Assembly (NCBI RefSeq): GCF_014696715.1
Contig: NZ_JACJQO010000005.1
Span: forward strand, 1,162,352 to 1,226,351
Length of the DNA stretch: 64,000 nucleotides
Reading direction: 5' to 3'
Source of the DNA: Pseudanabaena sp. FACHB-2040
GTDB lineage: Bacteria; Cyanobacteriota; Cyanobacteriia; Phormidesmidales; Phormidesmidaceae
Positions 16,501 through 24,908 of this stretch are shown one piece after another. The first letter of the stretch is position 1, and each line of letters starts with the position of its first letter. The position numbers were made by a program, and so were the translations under genes. Below the pieces are notes generated by a model. It made no database searches, was not told where the DNA came from, and saw only the letters and a program-made list of their open reading frames with translations.

Positions 16501-17163
16501 CTAGTCAATCAGCCCTTCTTCGCGGGCTCGAATTTCGGTCTGAATGCGGATATTTTTGCCCGACTCAGGATACACGTCTAGGGCATCTTGCACCTTGGTC
16601 CAGTAGTGGCGCACAGTACGCTCAGAAACGTTCATGCGATCTGCGATCGCTTTGTCCTGCAGCCCCTCCTGAAAGGCCAGATGCAGCACATCTAGCCACT
16701 CTGGCTTGACTTCCAGCCCAGTTCGCATGTCCCTAGGTGTGTAGATAAGACCCTGCATTGCCCAGTCCACTTTGGTCAGCATCTCCCGCAGTGGCAAGTT
16801 TTTATCGGCAATCGTAAATCCGGCCTGGTGGGTATCGATGATCGGCTTCAGCCGCACCAACGCCTTGACGTGAGCACTCTGCACCACAATGTTCAATTCT
16901 GGGTAGCGCTGCATGAGCGATCGCAACATTTGAATGCCTGTCTCTGTCTGAGCGGTATCTCCCGACTTCTCAGGAATCGACAGATCCATCACCAGCAGAT
17001 CGGGCAGCGCCAGGGCCAGAGACTCCGTGGCCTCCTGAGCAGTGCGCGCGGTGCGGATATCAGCGTCGGCGTACTGCTTCTCTAGCGCAGCCACCGTCCC
17101 CCCGAGGACTGCTTCGTGATCATCGACAACGAAAATTTTGGTTTTGGTTTGAGGAGCTGGCAT
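16501..17163 (-). CDS. LuxR/NarL-type response regulator
   Basis: Protein of 220 residues. The receiver domain has the acidic pair VVDDHE, phosphoacceptor Asp60 in LLVMDLSIPEKSG and conserved Lys in ADKNLPL. The C-terminal helix-turn-helix has AFQEGLQDKAIADRMNVSERTVR. It is the first gene of a two-gene unit with the CHASE2 kinase (3-bp spacing), so the two form a two-component system. Targets are unknown; the DUF928 operon just downstream is a candidate. Confidence 0.92.
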   Translation of the reverse strand: MPAPQTKTKIFVVDDHEAVLGGTVAALEKQYADADIRTARTAQEATESLALALPDLLVMDLSIPEKSGDTAQTETGIQMLRSLMQRYPELNIVVQSAHVKALVRLKPIIDTHQAGFTIADKNLPLREMLTKVDWAMQGLIYTPRDMRTGLEVKPEWLDVLHLAFQEGLQDKAIADRMNVSERTVRHYWTKVQDALDVYPESGKNIRIQTEIRAREEGLID

Positions 17164-17167
17164 AGGG

Positions 17168-17216
17168 GTGGGAGAGTGGATGGGTAAAGGGTGAAGGGGT
17201 GGATGAGGGAGCAGGG
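17168..17216. repeat. Low-complexity GGATGGG-type intergenic repeat
   Basis: Purine-rich stretch built from GTGGATGG, GGGTAAAGGG and GGTGGATGAGG. Related tracts occur at 35711-35748, 60380-60425 and 63120-63150. It lies in the 272-bp spacer upstream of the response regulator. Confidence 0.5.
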
Positions 17217-17435
17217 AGGATGGGAGCGGGTTGAATAGAGGGTAGTAGCACTGCTTCTTTATTGAAAATCTGCCCAGTGTAGAGACTACAGCAGCCTTTA
17301 GGAAGTGTAAGTTTTCTGCTGGTTACTTGGGCTGATTTAACGAAGAATCAGGGGTCCAGCTGTGGCTTACACAAAAACTGGACATTCCCGCCTTTTACCT
17401 TTTACCCTCCAATTAAGTTTGCCCTGAATGCAGGT

Positions 17436-18155
17436 TCACCACGTCAACACCCAAGTCAGGGCATGAGCTTGCTGATCCATCTGGGTAGTGCCGTTGCTGA
17501 GCCATTGAAATGTTTGCAGTAGAGAGGTCATGTCTTCTGACTTGCTCAACTTTGCCAGGGGTTGTGGCAGGTTTCGGGAGTAGTTTACCTGCAGGGTGAA
17601 GGCTTTAGCGGCTGCTTGGTGCTTTAGGGAAACGTATAGTCGGTGAGGGGTTTCTTGAGCGGATGCTACTGCCTGGAGCACCTGATTGAGCAGGGCCAGC
17701 AACACAGCGATGTGCTCAATCGGTTCAGTTTCCCAGAAGCCCATCAGCTCAACCTGTAGATCTAGTCCAGACCGCCAGGGCTGAAGAAAGTGCTGCAGAG
17801 CTAGGGGTAGCGACTCTTCTAGGTAGGGGGAGCTAATGCGATCGCTAAGGGCCTGGAGGGATTTGTAAATATGCTCAACCTCTTGCAGGCACGACTCATA
17901 GGAGTTGCCGTGATCCTGAATTTCAGGCTGGCTAACCAGTTCTAAATGGCGGCGCAGGGCAAAGACATCTTGAAGCACACCATTGCGCAGGCTGTCGGCC
18001 TCTTCGATCAACAGTCGGGTCTGATACTGATACCACCAGCGCAGCAGTGATTTGGCCTTGCTACATGGGTCAACAGGTTCACTCAAAACACTGTTTCCTC
18101 CCTCAGCTTGGAATTGACGGTGGGCTATGGTTTTGAAGCGTACAGTAGAAGTCAC
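17436..18155 (-). CDS. Histidine-kinase-like protein without phospho-histidine or ATPase domain
   Basis: Protein of 239 residues. Residues 45-75 (LIEEADSLRNGVLQDVFALR) match the HisKA_3 dimerisation helix (ELHDGVLQTLFALR type), but the His-Asp pair is Arg-Asn. The rest is helical with no N, G1 or G2 boxes in VLLALLNQVLQAVASAQE. It cannot be a standard kinase and may act as a dimeric adaptor or decoy for a kinase or regulator; this is inference. The GTG start at 18155 has GGTGAG 3 nt upstream. It lies near the CHASE2/regulator pair, separated by 272 bp. Confidence 0.7.
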   Translation of the reverse strand: MTSTVRFKTIAHRQFQAEGGNSVLSEPVDPCSKAKSLLRWWYQYQTRLLIEEADSLRNGVLQDVFALRRHLELVSQPEIQDHGNSYESCLQEVEHIYKSLQALSDRISSPYLEESLPLALQHFLQPWRSGLDLQVELMGFWETEPIEHIAVLLALLNQVLQAVASAQETPHRLYVSLKHQAAAKAFTLQVNYSRNLPQPLAKLSKSEDMTSLLQTFQWLSNGTTQMDQQAHALTWVLTW

Positions 18156-18226
18156 GTTCTCACCTCAGAGCTTTCGGACAAATTAACGGCATCTTTTGGC
18201 AAAGTCCTTTGCAGAAAAGTACAAAG

Positions 18227-18757
18227 TCAGAATCCAACTTCACTGTGCAACAACCTCATAACCGAGTTCACCCAGGCCACCAGCGTTTCTGCCAGTTCCT
18301 GCGCCAGATGAGGATAAACCCAGCCAAAAGCGCTCCAGCCCCGACGGTTGTAGTGCTCTAAAGCTTCTCCTGTAGTCTCTTGTGAACGCTCCTGCTGAGC
18401 CTCCCGCAGTTCCTGCTGACAAAGGGCATCGAGCGTGGCTAATAGCTCTCGCTCCAAATTGGCTCTGGCCGTCATAGGAACACCCTGATACGCCGCCCCC
18501 ACCCGCGCGATGAGCTGCTGCCGCGCTACCCAGATAAAGGGCAGCAGCATGTCCTTAAACCGCACCTCGGCCAGAGGCAAGCCAAAGTAACTGTCCATGT
18601 TTAGAGCCTGCCAGCTACCGGGCGCAGTTGTCAGCGCTACAGACTCAACTGCTTGCAATACCTGCCGATAACTTAGAGCCGGGAAAGTGTTGTCAGAGAA
18701 ACTAGCTGCAGAAGGCACCAATGACACAGGCCGGGTAGAACATTCAGTCATCATCAT
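18227..18757 (-). CDS. Hypothetical protein
   Basis: Protein of 176 residues starting MMMTECSTRPVSLVPS. The middle has FKDMLLPFIWVARQQLIARVG, then a charged helix rich in Glu, Gln and Arg (about 105-130), and a C-terminal tryptophan-containing segment (GWSAFGWVYPHLAQELAETL). No signal peptide is obvious and the family is not recognised. It precedes the kinase-like gene by 71 bp on the same strand, so the pair may be co-transcribed. Confidence 0.7.
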   Translation of the reverse strand: MMMTECSTRPVSLVPSAASFSDNTFPALSYRQVLQAVESVALTTAPGSWQALNMDSYFGLPLAEVRFKDMLLPFIWVARQQLIARVGAAYQGVPMTARANLERELLATLDALCQQELREAQQERSQETTGEALEHYNRRGWSAFGWVYPHLAQELAETLVAWVNSVMRLLHSEVGF

Positions 18758-18957
18758 GGGGGGAACCTCGGGTGGAACTACAGCTCAGAATAGGGGGAAT
18801 GCCGCTGCTAATCTGGGCTGCTGTCTGCCAACCCTCGGGGAGGAATTAGCCAACTCGGTTACTGGAAAGTGCAACTGGAGACGCAGGGACGCAGAGAAGA
18901 GGAGATAGAGGCCACAAGGAGCGTAGTTTCTGGGAAGGCTCTCTCACTCATCTACCC

Positions 18958-20172
18958 CTACCCCAAGCCCTCATAAATCTCCAAATGCTGCTGCGCGATC
19001 GCATCCCAACCAAACCCTTGCACAAACGCATATCCGCTTTGACTCAAGCGGGTTCTAGCATCGGCGTCCTCCAGCAGTTGGGTTAGGGCTATCGCTAGGC
19101 TGTCTGAGTTACGTGGCGGCACCCGGTCTACAACTTCTCCGGTAGTGAGGACAGGGTCAGTTTCTTTGGATTGGGTAATGAGGGTAGGCAGCCGATGGGC
19201 TAGCAGGGCCAGCAGAGAGCCGCTCTTGAGGGTTACCCCAGGGTTAAACGGTAAAACGCCGATGTCGGTTCCTGACAGGTAGCGAGAAGCGTCTTCGGCA
19301 GGAATGTAGCCTGTGCAGGAGACGTGGTCCTTGAGGCCAAGGTCTGTAATTTGCTGCTGTAGCTTGTCCCAATAGTTCTGGGCATCTGTTCCTTGTAGTG
19401 CCAGGGTTTCGACGCCGCCGATTAACAGCAGCCGAGCCTGGTCGTGGGTTTCGATCACCTGCTGAAAGGCCGGCAGTAGGGTTTCTAACCCTTTAACTGG
19501 GTGCAGAAAGCCGAAAAAGGCGACGACGGGCGATGCTTGGGGCCAGCCATAGGACTGCCGCAGGTGTTGCCTTGCAGTCTGAGTTTCGACTGGGGCAACT
19601 TCAATATTGGCAGCAATGGGAATGGGGTAGATGCGATCGCACAGCCTTGGCAACCGTTCGCCCATGATGCGGGCAATGTTGTCGTTGGTAGTGATGATGG
19701 CGGCGCTGTTGGTCAGCAGAAAGCCATCTTCCCGATCCCACCAGCCTCGCTGCTGGCCCCACTGCTTGAGGAATTCCAGGGCAGGGGCGGGCAGCCAGCG
19801 GGGTTGCCACTCCCACCAGCCATACTCGTGGGTGGTGGTGACAATCGGCTGTCGGTAGCCCAATCGTTTTAGCAACTCCGGCAGCAGAAAAATGGGCCGC
19901 TGAAATTCAAAGCTGCCCGCCGCATGCTGAATGTGGAGGATATCAGTTTCGGTGGCTAAAATCTTGCGGGCTAAGGGTAGCAGGTTAGCCAGATTCCAAC
20001 GATTGACTGCACCCTGCACGCTGGGGTCTTGGAACGTTTGGGCAGCGGCGTAGGTGGTAATGACTGTAGAGGCAACTCCCTTTTTGAAAAGGTGCGATCG
20101 CAAGTTAGCCGTATAGTCTGCCACCCCGCAGCGGTCAGGTCGGTAGGCTCCAGTAACGAACGTTACTCGCAT
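18958..20172 (-). CDS. Glycosyltransferase, GT4 family
   Basis: Protein of about 404 residues with a GT-B fold. The N-terminal VTFVTGAYRPDRCGVADYTANL and the C-terminal VVAFFGFLHPVKGLETLLPAF, LLLIGG, CTGYIPAEDASRYLSGTDIG and PFNPGVTLKSGSLLALLA are GT4 motifs. The family transfers a sugar from a nucleotide donor; donor and acceptor cannot be read here. ATG 20172 overlaps the stop of the upstream gene by one base (TGATG), and GGAGGG is about 9 nt before it. With the pyruvyl transferase it forms a two-gene surface-polysaccharide unit. Confidence 0.9.
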   Translation of the reverse strand: MRVTFVTGAYRPDRCGVADYTANLRSHLFKKGVASTVITTYAAAQTFQDPSVQGAVNRWNLANLLPLARKILATETDILHIQHAAGSFEFQRPIFLLPELLKRLGYRQPIVTTTHEYGWWEWQPRWLPAPALEFLKQWGQQRGWWDREDGFLLTNSAAIITTNDNIARIMGERLPRLCDRIYPIPIAANIEVAPVETQTARQHLRQSYGWPQASPVVAFFGFLHPVKGLETLLPAFQQVIETHDQARLLLIGGVETLALQGTDAQNYWDKLQQQITDLGLKDHVSCTGYIPAEDASRYLSGTDIGVLPFNPGVTLKSGSLLALLAHRLPTLITQSKETDPVLTTGEVVDRVPPRNSDSLAIALTQLLEDADARTRLSQSGYAFVQGFGWDAIAQQHLEIYEGLG

Positions 20173-21251
20173 CACAAACTTCCCTCCATAAGAGCCTGTG
20201 CTGTTTGCTGTTGCAGGGTGCGGTAGCGATTACCCACAGCCGTCAAATGCTGGCAGCGAGCGTCGTAGTTCCTGTCAATTTGGCTGACCAGAGACAGCAG
20301 GTGATCGAGATCGAGCGCATCTGTTTTGGCCGCAAATTCTAGACAGTCAACTGATGACAAAAAGTCATCACACTTAGGCGCATACTTTAACGCCACAAAC
20401 GGCACCCCACAACCACAGGCCAACACAATAGAATGGAGCCGCTGCCCAATCACTAGGTCATAGCTTTGAATCCGTTCCAAGGTCAATTTCGCCTGGTAGA
20501 AATGGGGCCAGAGAGACACTAGAGTCGGCTTAAATTGCTGAGCAATGAATCGGCTGATTTTAAGGTCGCCCGGATCAAACGGCAGCAGCTCAACTCGCCA
20601 GCCTCTATCGATTAGTTGCTGCACCAGTGCGGTGACGATTTGATAAACGCGTTCCTGATCACCCCAGAGGGTACCGTGACTGCCTACGTTGAGACCGATT
20701 GTGCCAGTGCGCCTGTGAGGCGTAATTCGGGGACGGCACATTGACAGAGCCGGATCGCCAATGAACTCAGGCCGAGGCAGCCCATAGCTAGCCAAAATCT
20801 GAGCTGAGTGGGGACCGCGCACTTTCACCACAGCCACATCTTTTAAGACAGGTATCCACTGCTTGATCTGCTGCAAAAAGTCTTCGCTGCGGTCCTGCTC
20901 ATGCCAAAACATAGGGTCGGCTACGCCTGTACCAAAGACCGCGCAACGGTACTGCTGCACAGCATGGCCCAAACGGCTGAGATAATGGCGGCGGTTGATG
21001 AGCGTACCTCCGCCTAAAAAAACCAGGTCGTAAAAAGGCCCTGGTTTGACGACGCGGCGGTAGAGAGCCAGCTCAGCCGGATAATAGCTGAAAGGAGGGT
21101 TATGCACCCGATCAACAGCTCCGTCGTAGGCCAAAAGTTGCAGGGCCGGAAAAAGCTTCTTGAAGGCATCGAACAGGATTTCATCCCCCAAGTTTTGGTG
21201 CCCCAAAAACCCAATGTAGCCAGCGATTGGCTGAGGCTGAAGGTAGGCCAT
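20172..21251 (-). CDS. Polysaccharide pyruvyl transferase family protein (CsaB/WcaK-like)
   Basis: About 359 residues from ATG 21251. The opening GYIGFLGHQNLGDEILFDAF and the C-terminal YDLVIGQRLHSIVLACGCGVPFVALKY are the family hallmarks. These enzymes add ketal-linked pyruvate to sugars of exopolysaccharides or secondary cell-wall polymers, often those bound by SLH domains. A TTG at 21347 would add 32 residues, but the conserved domain begins close to ATG 21251. It is coupled by TGATG to the GT4 gene. A role in ligands for the SLH proteins of this window is possible but not shown. Confidence 0.88.
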   Translation of the reverse strand: MAYLQPQPIAGYIGFLGHQNLGDEILFDAFKKLFPALQLLAYDGAVDRVHNPPFSYYPAELALYRRVVKPGPFYDLVFLGGGTLINRRHYLSRLGHAVQQYRCAVFGTGVADPMFWHEQDRSEDFLQQIKQWIPVLKDVAVVKVRGPHSAQILASYGLPRPEFIGDPALSMCRPRITPHRRTGTIGLNVGSHGTLWGDQERVYQIVTALVQQLIDRGWRVELLPFDPGDLKISRFIAQQFKPTLVSLWPHFYQAKLTLERIQSYDLVIGQRLHSIVLACGCGVPFVALKYAPKCDDFLSSVDCLEFAAKTDALDLDHLLSLVSQIDRNYDARCQHLTAVGNRYRTLQQQTAQALMEGSL

Positions 21252-21347
21252 TGGTGAGTTGAGCTGTTTGGCGGTGCGATCGCAAAACAGCAGCTGATTG
21301 GCCTGCTTTACTCTTGTCTGAAAAGTTGTAAGTAGACGAGTGGCCAA

Positions 21348-21932
21348 GGTGGGGAATCGGGCTCTACTGCTAACACCCTAAGTCGTTCATCTCTGCCCTC
21401 AATCATTCTCAAGGGAGAGTTACAAGCAAAGAGAGATATCAGAAACTGTCGTTATGCAGAAATTCCAGAAAGGCAACCCTGCCCTACTGCTCGCCAATCT
21501 GCTAAAAACAGCTCTCTAAAAACTCCCTTTTAAACAGCCCTCCACACCCTGGAAGGCCAAGCTAGGGAGCTTACCAAGCCCAACTACAGCAGGAAATTGT
21601 CAGCCGCCAGATGTCGAAGAAGCATTTTGTTAAAAAATGTGACTTAGATCTGCCTCAATAGCCGCTGTGGCCTCGTAGCTAGAGACCCACCTGTTTTTTC
21701 CAGCTTGACGGCTTCTGGAAGTTACGCGAAACTACATCTAGTTGATGTGCAGACTCGCCAGTTCAATAAGCTGCATTAAATTTCACAATGAAACTTTACT
21801 CATAATTCTCAGATTGCTCAGTAGGATTAAGAAAAGTTTCAGGCCTACACAGTTCGATTCATAAGTCAATCGATAGAGGCTAGTGCAGTTTACAGAACTT
21901 AATGTAGTAGCAGTAAGAGGTTCAGAAGCTGT
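21348..21932. other. 585-bp intergenic region upstream of the DUF2997-ycf35 operon
   Basis: Spacer between divergent genes. It contains AT-rich stretches and a TTCCAG / CTGGAA pair around 21698-21719, probably the operon promoter region and 5' leader. No convincing ORF on either strand. Confidence 0.4.
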
Positions 21933-22148
21933 ATGGAAACACTTGAGTTCATCATTTATCCTGACGGACGGGTTAAGGAAATGGTGACGGGCATTGTTGG
22001 AGCTTCCTGCATGGAGGTTACTGCTGCTATCGAAGAGCAGCTCGGTCATGTAGTTTCTCAGCAGATGACGTCTGACTATTACACTCAACCTGTAACTCAA
22101 GCGGTTTCCGAGCAGACCCAGGCTCAGGTTTCTTACAGCGAGTGGTAA
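21933..22148 (+). CDS. DUF2997 protein
   Basis: Small protein of 71 residues. METLEFIIYPDGRVKEMVTG and the Cys-containing GASCMEVTAAIEEQLGHVV are typical of DUF2997, a cyanobacterial family found next to ycf35. The C-terminal 20 residues are Gln/Thr-rich. The function is unknown. It is the first gene of DUF2997-ycf35-ferredoxin, with 41 bp to ycf35. Confidence 0.88.
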   Translation: METLEFIIYPDGRVKEMVTGIVGASCMEVTAAIEEQLGHVVSQQMTSDYYTQPVTQAVSEQTQAQVSYSEW

Positions 22149-22189
22149 TTGGGTTTTAGTCCTCCTTTATCTAGTTCACCCCGGTTAAC

Positions 22190-22582
22190 ATGTCACACTT
22201 TAGCCAGATTAAGACCAAAATTCGTAACATCGAGTCTCTGCAAGCCGCTCTAACCGATCTGGGCACTGACTGGAAGTCTGGCCCAGTAGAGGTACGTGGT
22301 TATCAGGGACAAACTCAGGTAGCTGACGTTGTCATCGAGCAGGAAAACGGTTACGACATTGGCTTCCGCCGCAACAGCGACACCCAAGACTATGAATTAG
22401 TTGCTGACCTGCAGTACTGGAAGCAGCCGCTGACCGTAGACGGGTTTCTCAACCAGATAACTCAGCGCTACGCCTTCCACACTGTGCTCAATGAGTCTAC
22501 CCGGCAAGGTTTCCAGGTAGCCGAGCAGCAGGTCAATCAAGACGGCTCCATCCGCCTGGTAGTTCAGCGCTGGAACGGCTAA
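22190..22582 (+). CDS. ycf35: Ycf35 (DUF1257) protein
   Basis: Protein of 130 residues, full length. MSHFSQIKTKIRNIESLQAA, a central VIEQENGYDIGFRRN and the C-terminal VAEQQVNQDGSIRLVVQRW match Ycf35, encoded in cyanobacteria and some algal plastids. The role is not established. It lies between DUF2997 and a 4Fe-4S ferredoxin, the usual arrangement. A GC-rich hairpin follows the stop. Confidence 0.93.
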   Translation: MSHFSQIKTKIRNIESLQAALTDLGTDWKSGPVEVRGYQGQTQVADVVIEQENGYDIGFRRNSDTQDYELVADLQYWKQPLTVDGFLNQITQRYAFHTVLNESTRQGFQVAEQQVNQDGSIRLVVQRWNG

Positions 22583-22610
22583 AGCTCCCAACTTCAATTT
22601 GGCTGTCGAG

Positions 22611-22636
22611 ACAGGGGGCGCAGGCCCCCTGTTTTG
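22611..22636 (+). terminator. Hairpin between ycf35 and the ferredoxin gene
   Basis: Perfect 9-bp stem ACAGGGGGC / GCCCCCTGT with loop GCAG, followed by TTTTG. It may be an attenuator that lowers expression of the downstream ferredoxin, or a full terminator. Confidence 0.75.
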
Positions 22637-22706
22637 TAAGCGGCCTGATCGGCTCATTAGTGAGCTTCTAATGAGCCTTTGTTAATCGATAGGATATCTC
22701 CCAGCG

Positions 22707-23192
22707 ATGGACGCACCGTTTGACCCCCAATCATTTGCCCCAGAAGCCTTTAGTTCTGAAGACCTAGGCGATCAGCCAACCGGGTTAGAGCCTGAGTTGG
22801 GCGGCTTCTTGCGGGAACAGGAAGATCGCACCGGCTTTGAGCCTGAACTAGGCGGGGTATTACGCCAGAAGGGCGTCTACGTGGATGAGATTACCTGCAT
22901 CGGCTGTAAACACTGCGCCCACATTGCCCGCAACACCTTCTACATGGAGCAAGAGCACGGTCGCTCTCGCGTCTACAACCAGGACGGCGACCCTGAAGAG
23001 GTGATTCAAGAAGCGATCGACACCTGCCCAGTAGACTGCATCCACTGGCTTGACTACACCGAACTTAAGAATCTAGAAGAGGAACGCCGCTTCCAGATAA
23101 TTCCAGTGGCGGGTTTTCCGGTAGACAAGGCGATGATTGTAGCTCGCCAGCGGAGAGCAAGGAACCGCAAGAAGAAGACTGGCGAGAATTGA
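22707..23192 (+). CDS. Ycf35-associated single-cluster ferredoxin
   Basis: Protein of 161 residues. The iron-sulfur ligands are CIGCKHC and CPVDC, enough for one [4Fe-4S] cluster with a [3Fe-4S]/[4Fe-4S] fold. The N-terminus has a duplicated motif (TGLEPELGGFLRE and TGFEPELGGVLRQ) seen in this cyanobacterial family. The C-terminus is basic (RQRRARNRKKKTGEN). It probably carries electrons to an unidentified partner. It follows ycf35 after a hairpin and has no close downstream gene. Confidence 0.9.
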   Translation: MDAPFDPQSFAPEAFSSEDLGDQPTGLEPELGGFLREQEDRTGFEPELGGVLRQKGVYVDEITCIGCKHCAHIARNTFYMEQEHGRSRVYNQDGDPEEVIQEAIDTCPVDCIHWLDYTELKNLEEERRFQIIPVAGFPVDKAMIVARQRRARNRKKKTGEN

Positions 23193-23431
23193 AGAAGACA
23201 GAGAGCGGAATGCACGCACTGTGCTTGACGCTAACCTACAGCTTCTCTCCCAAAGCCTTTCTATCTCCCTCATCCTCTCCCCTCGCACGTTTCCCCCTCG
23301 CCGCGTTTCTCCCTCCTGTCTGTTCCGGCGCTTTCTCTAAAACTGTCACATCAATCAGTTTTTCCTCATCAAGGCTGTCCACAATCGAGCCATCAGCGCC
23401 GTAGCGTACCTGATTTAGAGGAGATACTGTG

Positions 23432-24196
23432 ATGCGAGTTGGCTATCTCGGCTTGGGATTGGTCCTGTTTATGCTGCTGATTTTTGGGATATTGCAGTGG
23501 TGGCAAATTCCGGTGGGCAGCTTTGCGGATTGGGTAGTGGCGGGGGCGACTTTTGGCTGGCTGCTAACAATTACGACCGTGCCTTGGAACATCCACTTTG
23601 AGGCCAAAGAAGCGGTAGGTGAAGCGGCCCTATCGGCAGAAAGAGGCATCGCTGTAGATAGCCAGCAGATAGCTTATGTGCGGTTGGTGGCGAGGCGATC
23701 GCTGTGGGCAGCGGTGCTGCTGCACTTGGTGTCGGCACTGGGGCTGTATGGTCTAGCGATCGCAAATGTCAGCCAAATCGGTTATTGGGGATCTGCCGCG
23801 GCTCTACTGCTGACGCTGCTACGCCCTGCCGTTCGCACGTATCAATACTTCGCGGCTCGCATTGCTCAGATTCGCAGACAGTTTCAGTACCCACGTGAAG
23901 ACGTGGTGGAGTTGCGCGATCGCATCACCCAAACTGAAACAGCGCTTGAACTGCTGCAAACTCGGCTCGATTCGGAAAATCCGGCTTCTTGGGCAGCGAC
24001 CCAGCAGCGCCAGTGGGAGGCTCTACGCGCCGACTTGACTACCACAATGGCTGAACTCTCTACGCTTAAGGCCACCAACCAAGCCGAACATGAGCGTCTC
24101 TCGCGAGAAGCTAGAAATGCGATCGCACAGCTCAGCACCGATGGTCAGGTCCTTGAGCACGTTCGTGAGATTATCCGCTTCTTCAAGACAGCCTGA
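23432..24196 (+). CDS. Membrane protein with C-terminal coiled coil
   Basis: About 254 residues. Two N-terminal membrane helices (LGLGLVLFMLLIFGILQWW and WVVAGATFGWLLTITTV), two more around 95-140 (LWAAVLLHLVSALGLYGLA; LLLTLLRPAV), and a cytoplasmic coiled-coil tail (about 155-250) rich in Leu, Glu and Thr heptads. No family recognised. GAGGAG (23418-23423) lies 8 nt before ATG 23432; the GTG at 23429 is the alternative start. It is a single gene. Confidence 0.75.
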   Translation: MRVGYLGLGLVLFMLLIFGILQWWQIPVGSFADWVVAGATFGWLLTITTVPWNIHFEAKEAVGEAALSAERGIAVDSQQIAYVRLVARRSLWAAVLLHLVSALGLYGLAIANVSQIGYWGSAAALLLTLLRPAVRTYQYFAARIAQIRRQFQYPREDVVELRDRITQTETALELLQTRLDSENPASWAATQQRQWEALRADLTTTMAELSTLKATNQAEHERLSREARNAIAQLSTDGQVLEHVREIIRFFKTA

Positions 24197-24373
24197 TCTC
24201 CATACCGATTTTTTGTCTATGGCAGAAATTGTCTCAGGAGGGAGTAGGGGTGTGATCTCCCATCTCGCCAAACCGCGCTGCGTTTAAAGTGTTGCTGATG
24301 TTCAGCGGAGTTTTATAGAGCCCAGTAGGGTGGCTACCGCTGAGCAAACTCTCTACGCTTTGCAGGTAATGCG

Positions 24374-24766
24374 ATGATTACATCCGAAGATGTATTGCCC
24401 CTCTTGCTGGAGGTCTGTCTCTCCTTCTCAGAGCGCTGGACGGAGCAGCGGGCGTTTTTTGGAGAAGGATTTCTCTATGGCGATCTAGATGAGTTTATGC
24501 AGCACATCGTCGAACTGCATGAAGCAGGTCAAACAGAAGAGCTGCCGCGAGTCTTTGAGGTGCTAGAAAGGTTTTACCTAGACGGGGACGATGAAGTGCA
24601 GGCGGCAATCACCAACGTCGTGCTAGAAGGAATTCGAACAACGGCTAAGGATACCGATGAATTTATCCCATACCTCCAGCCAGAATCGATTAAGCAGTGG
24701 CAGCAGTTAGAGAACTTTTGGGAGGATGAAATCCCGTTGGAGGAAAATTCCCTTAACGAGGCATAG
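24374..24766 (+). CDS. Small acidic hypothetical protein
   Basis: Protein of 130 residues, strongly acidic, predicted helical: LPLLLEVCLSFSERWTEQRA, then YLDGDDEVQAAITNVVLEGI and FWEDEIPLEENS. It resembles small cytoplasmic DUF7674-like proteins that occur singly or as immunity-type proteins, but I am not certain. No toxin gene is adjacent. It is followed by a 140-bp spacer before the S9 peptidase. Confidence 0.72.
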   Translation: MITSEDVLPLLLEVCLSFSERWTEQRAFFGEGFLYGDLDEFMQHIVELHEAGQTEELPRVFEVLERFYLDGDDEVQAAITNVVLEGIRTTAKDTDEFIPYLQPESIKQWQQLENFWEDEIPLEENSLNEA

Positions 24767-24845
24767 CCCTATCTGGCCGCACAGCAGATCTAATTGGTTC
24801 GTTTAAGGGCCGTTGGCGCGATCGCAAAAATCAGTTTCTTAGAAT

Positions 24846-24888
24846 GGACTCACTACCGCCCCCTTTGTCCCCCGAGGGGGGCGAGTCC
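24846..24888. repeat. GC-rich hairpin 20 bases before the S9 peptidase start
   Basis: GGACTC (24846-24851) pairs with GAGTCC (24883-24888), and GCCCCC (24858-24863) with GGGGGC (24877-24882), with a 6-nt bulge. In the mRNA it would sit just upstream of the ribosome binding site. A related GGACTCCC/GGGAGTCC hairpin lies at 57063-57100. Confidence 0.6.
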
Positions 24889-24908
24889 TTCTCTTCAAGG
24901 CAAACAGA

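Noticed and set aside
24374..24766. Acidic 130-residue protein considered as an immunity protein of a toxin system
   Set aside because: No toxin-like gene is adjacent, so the idea has no contextual support.
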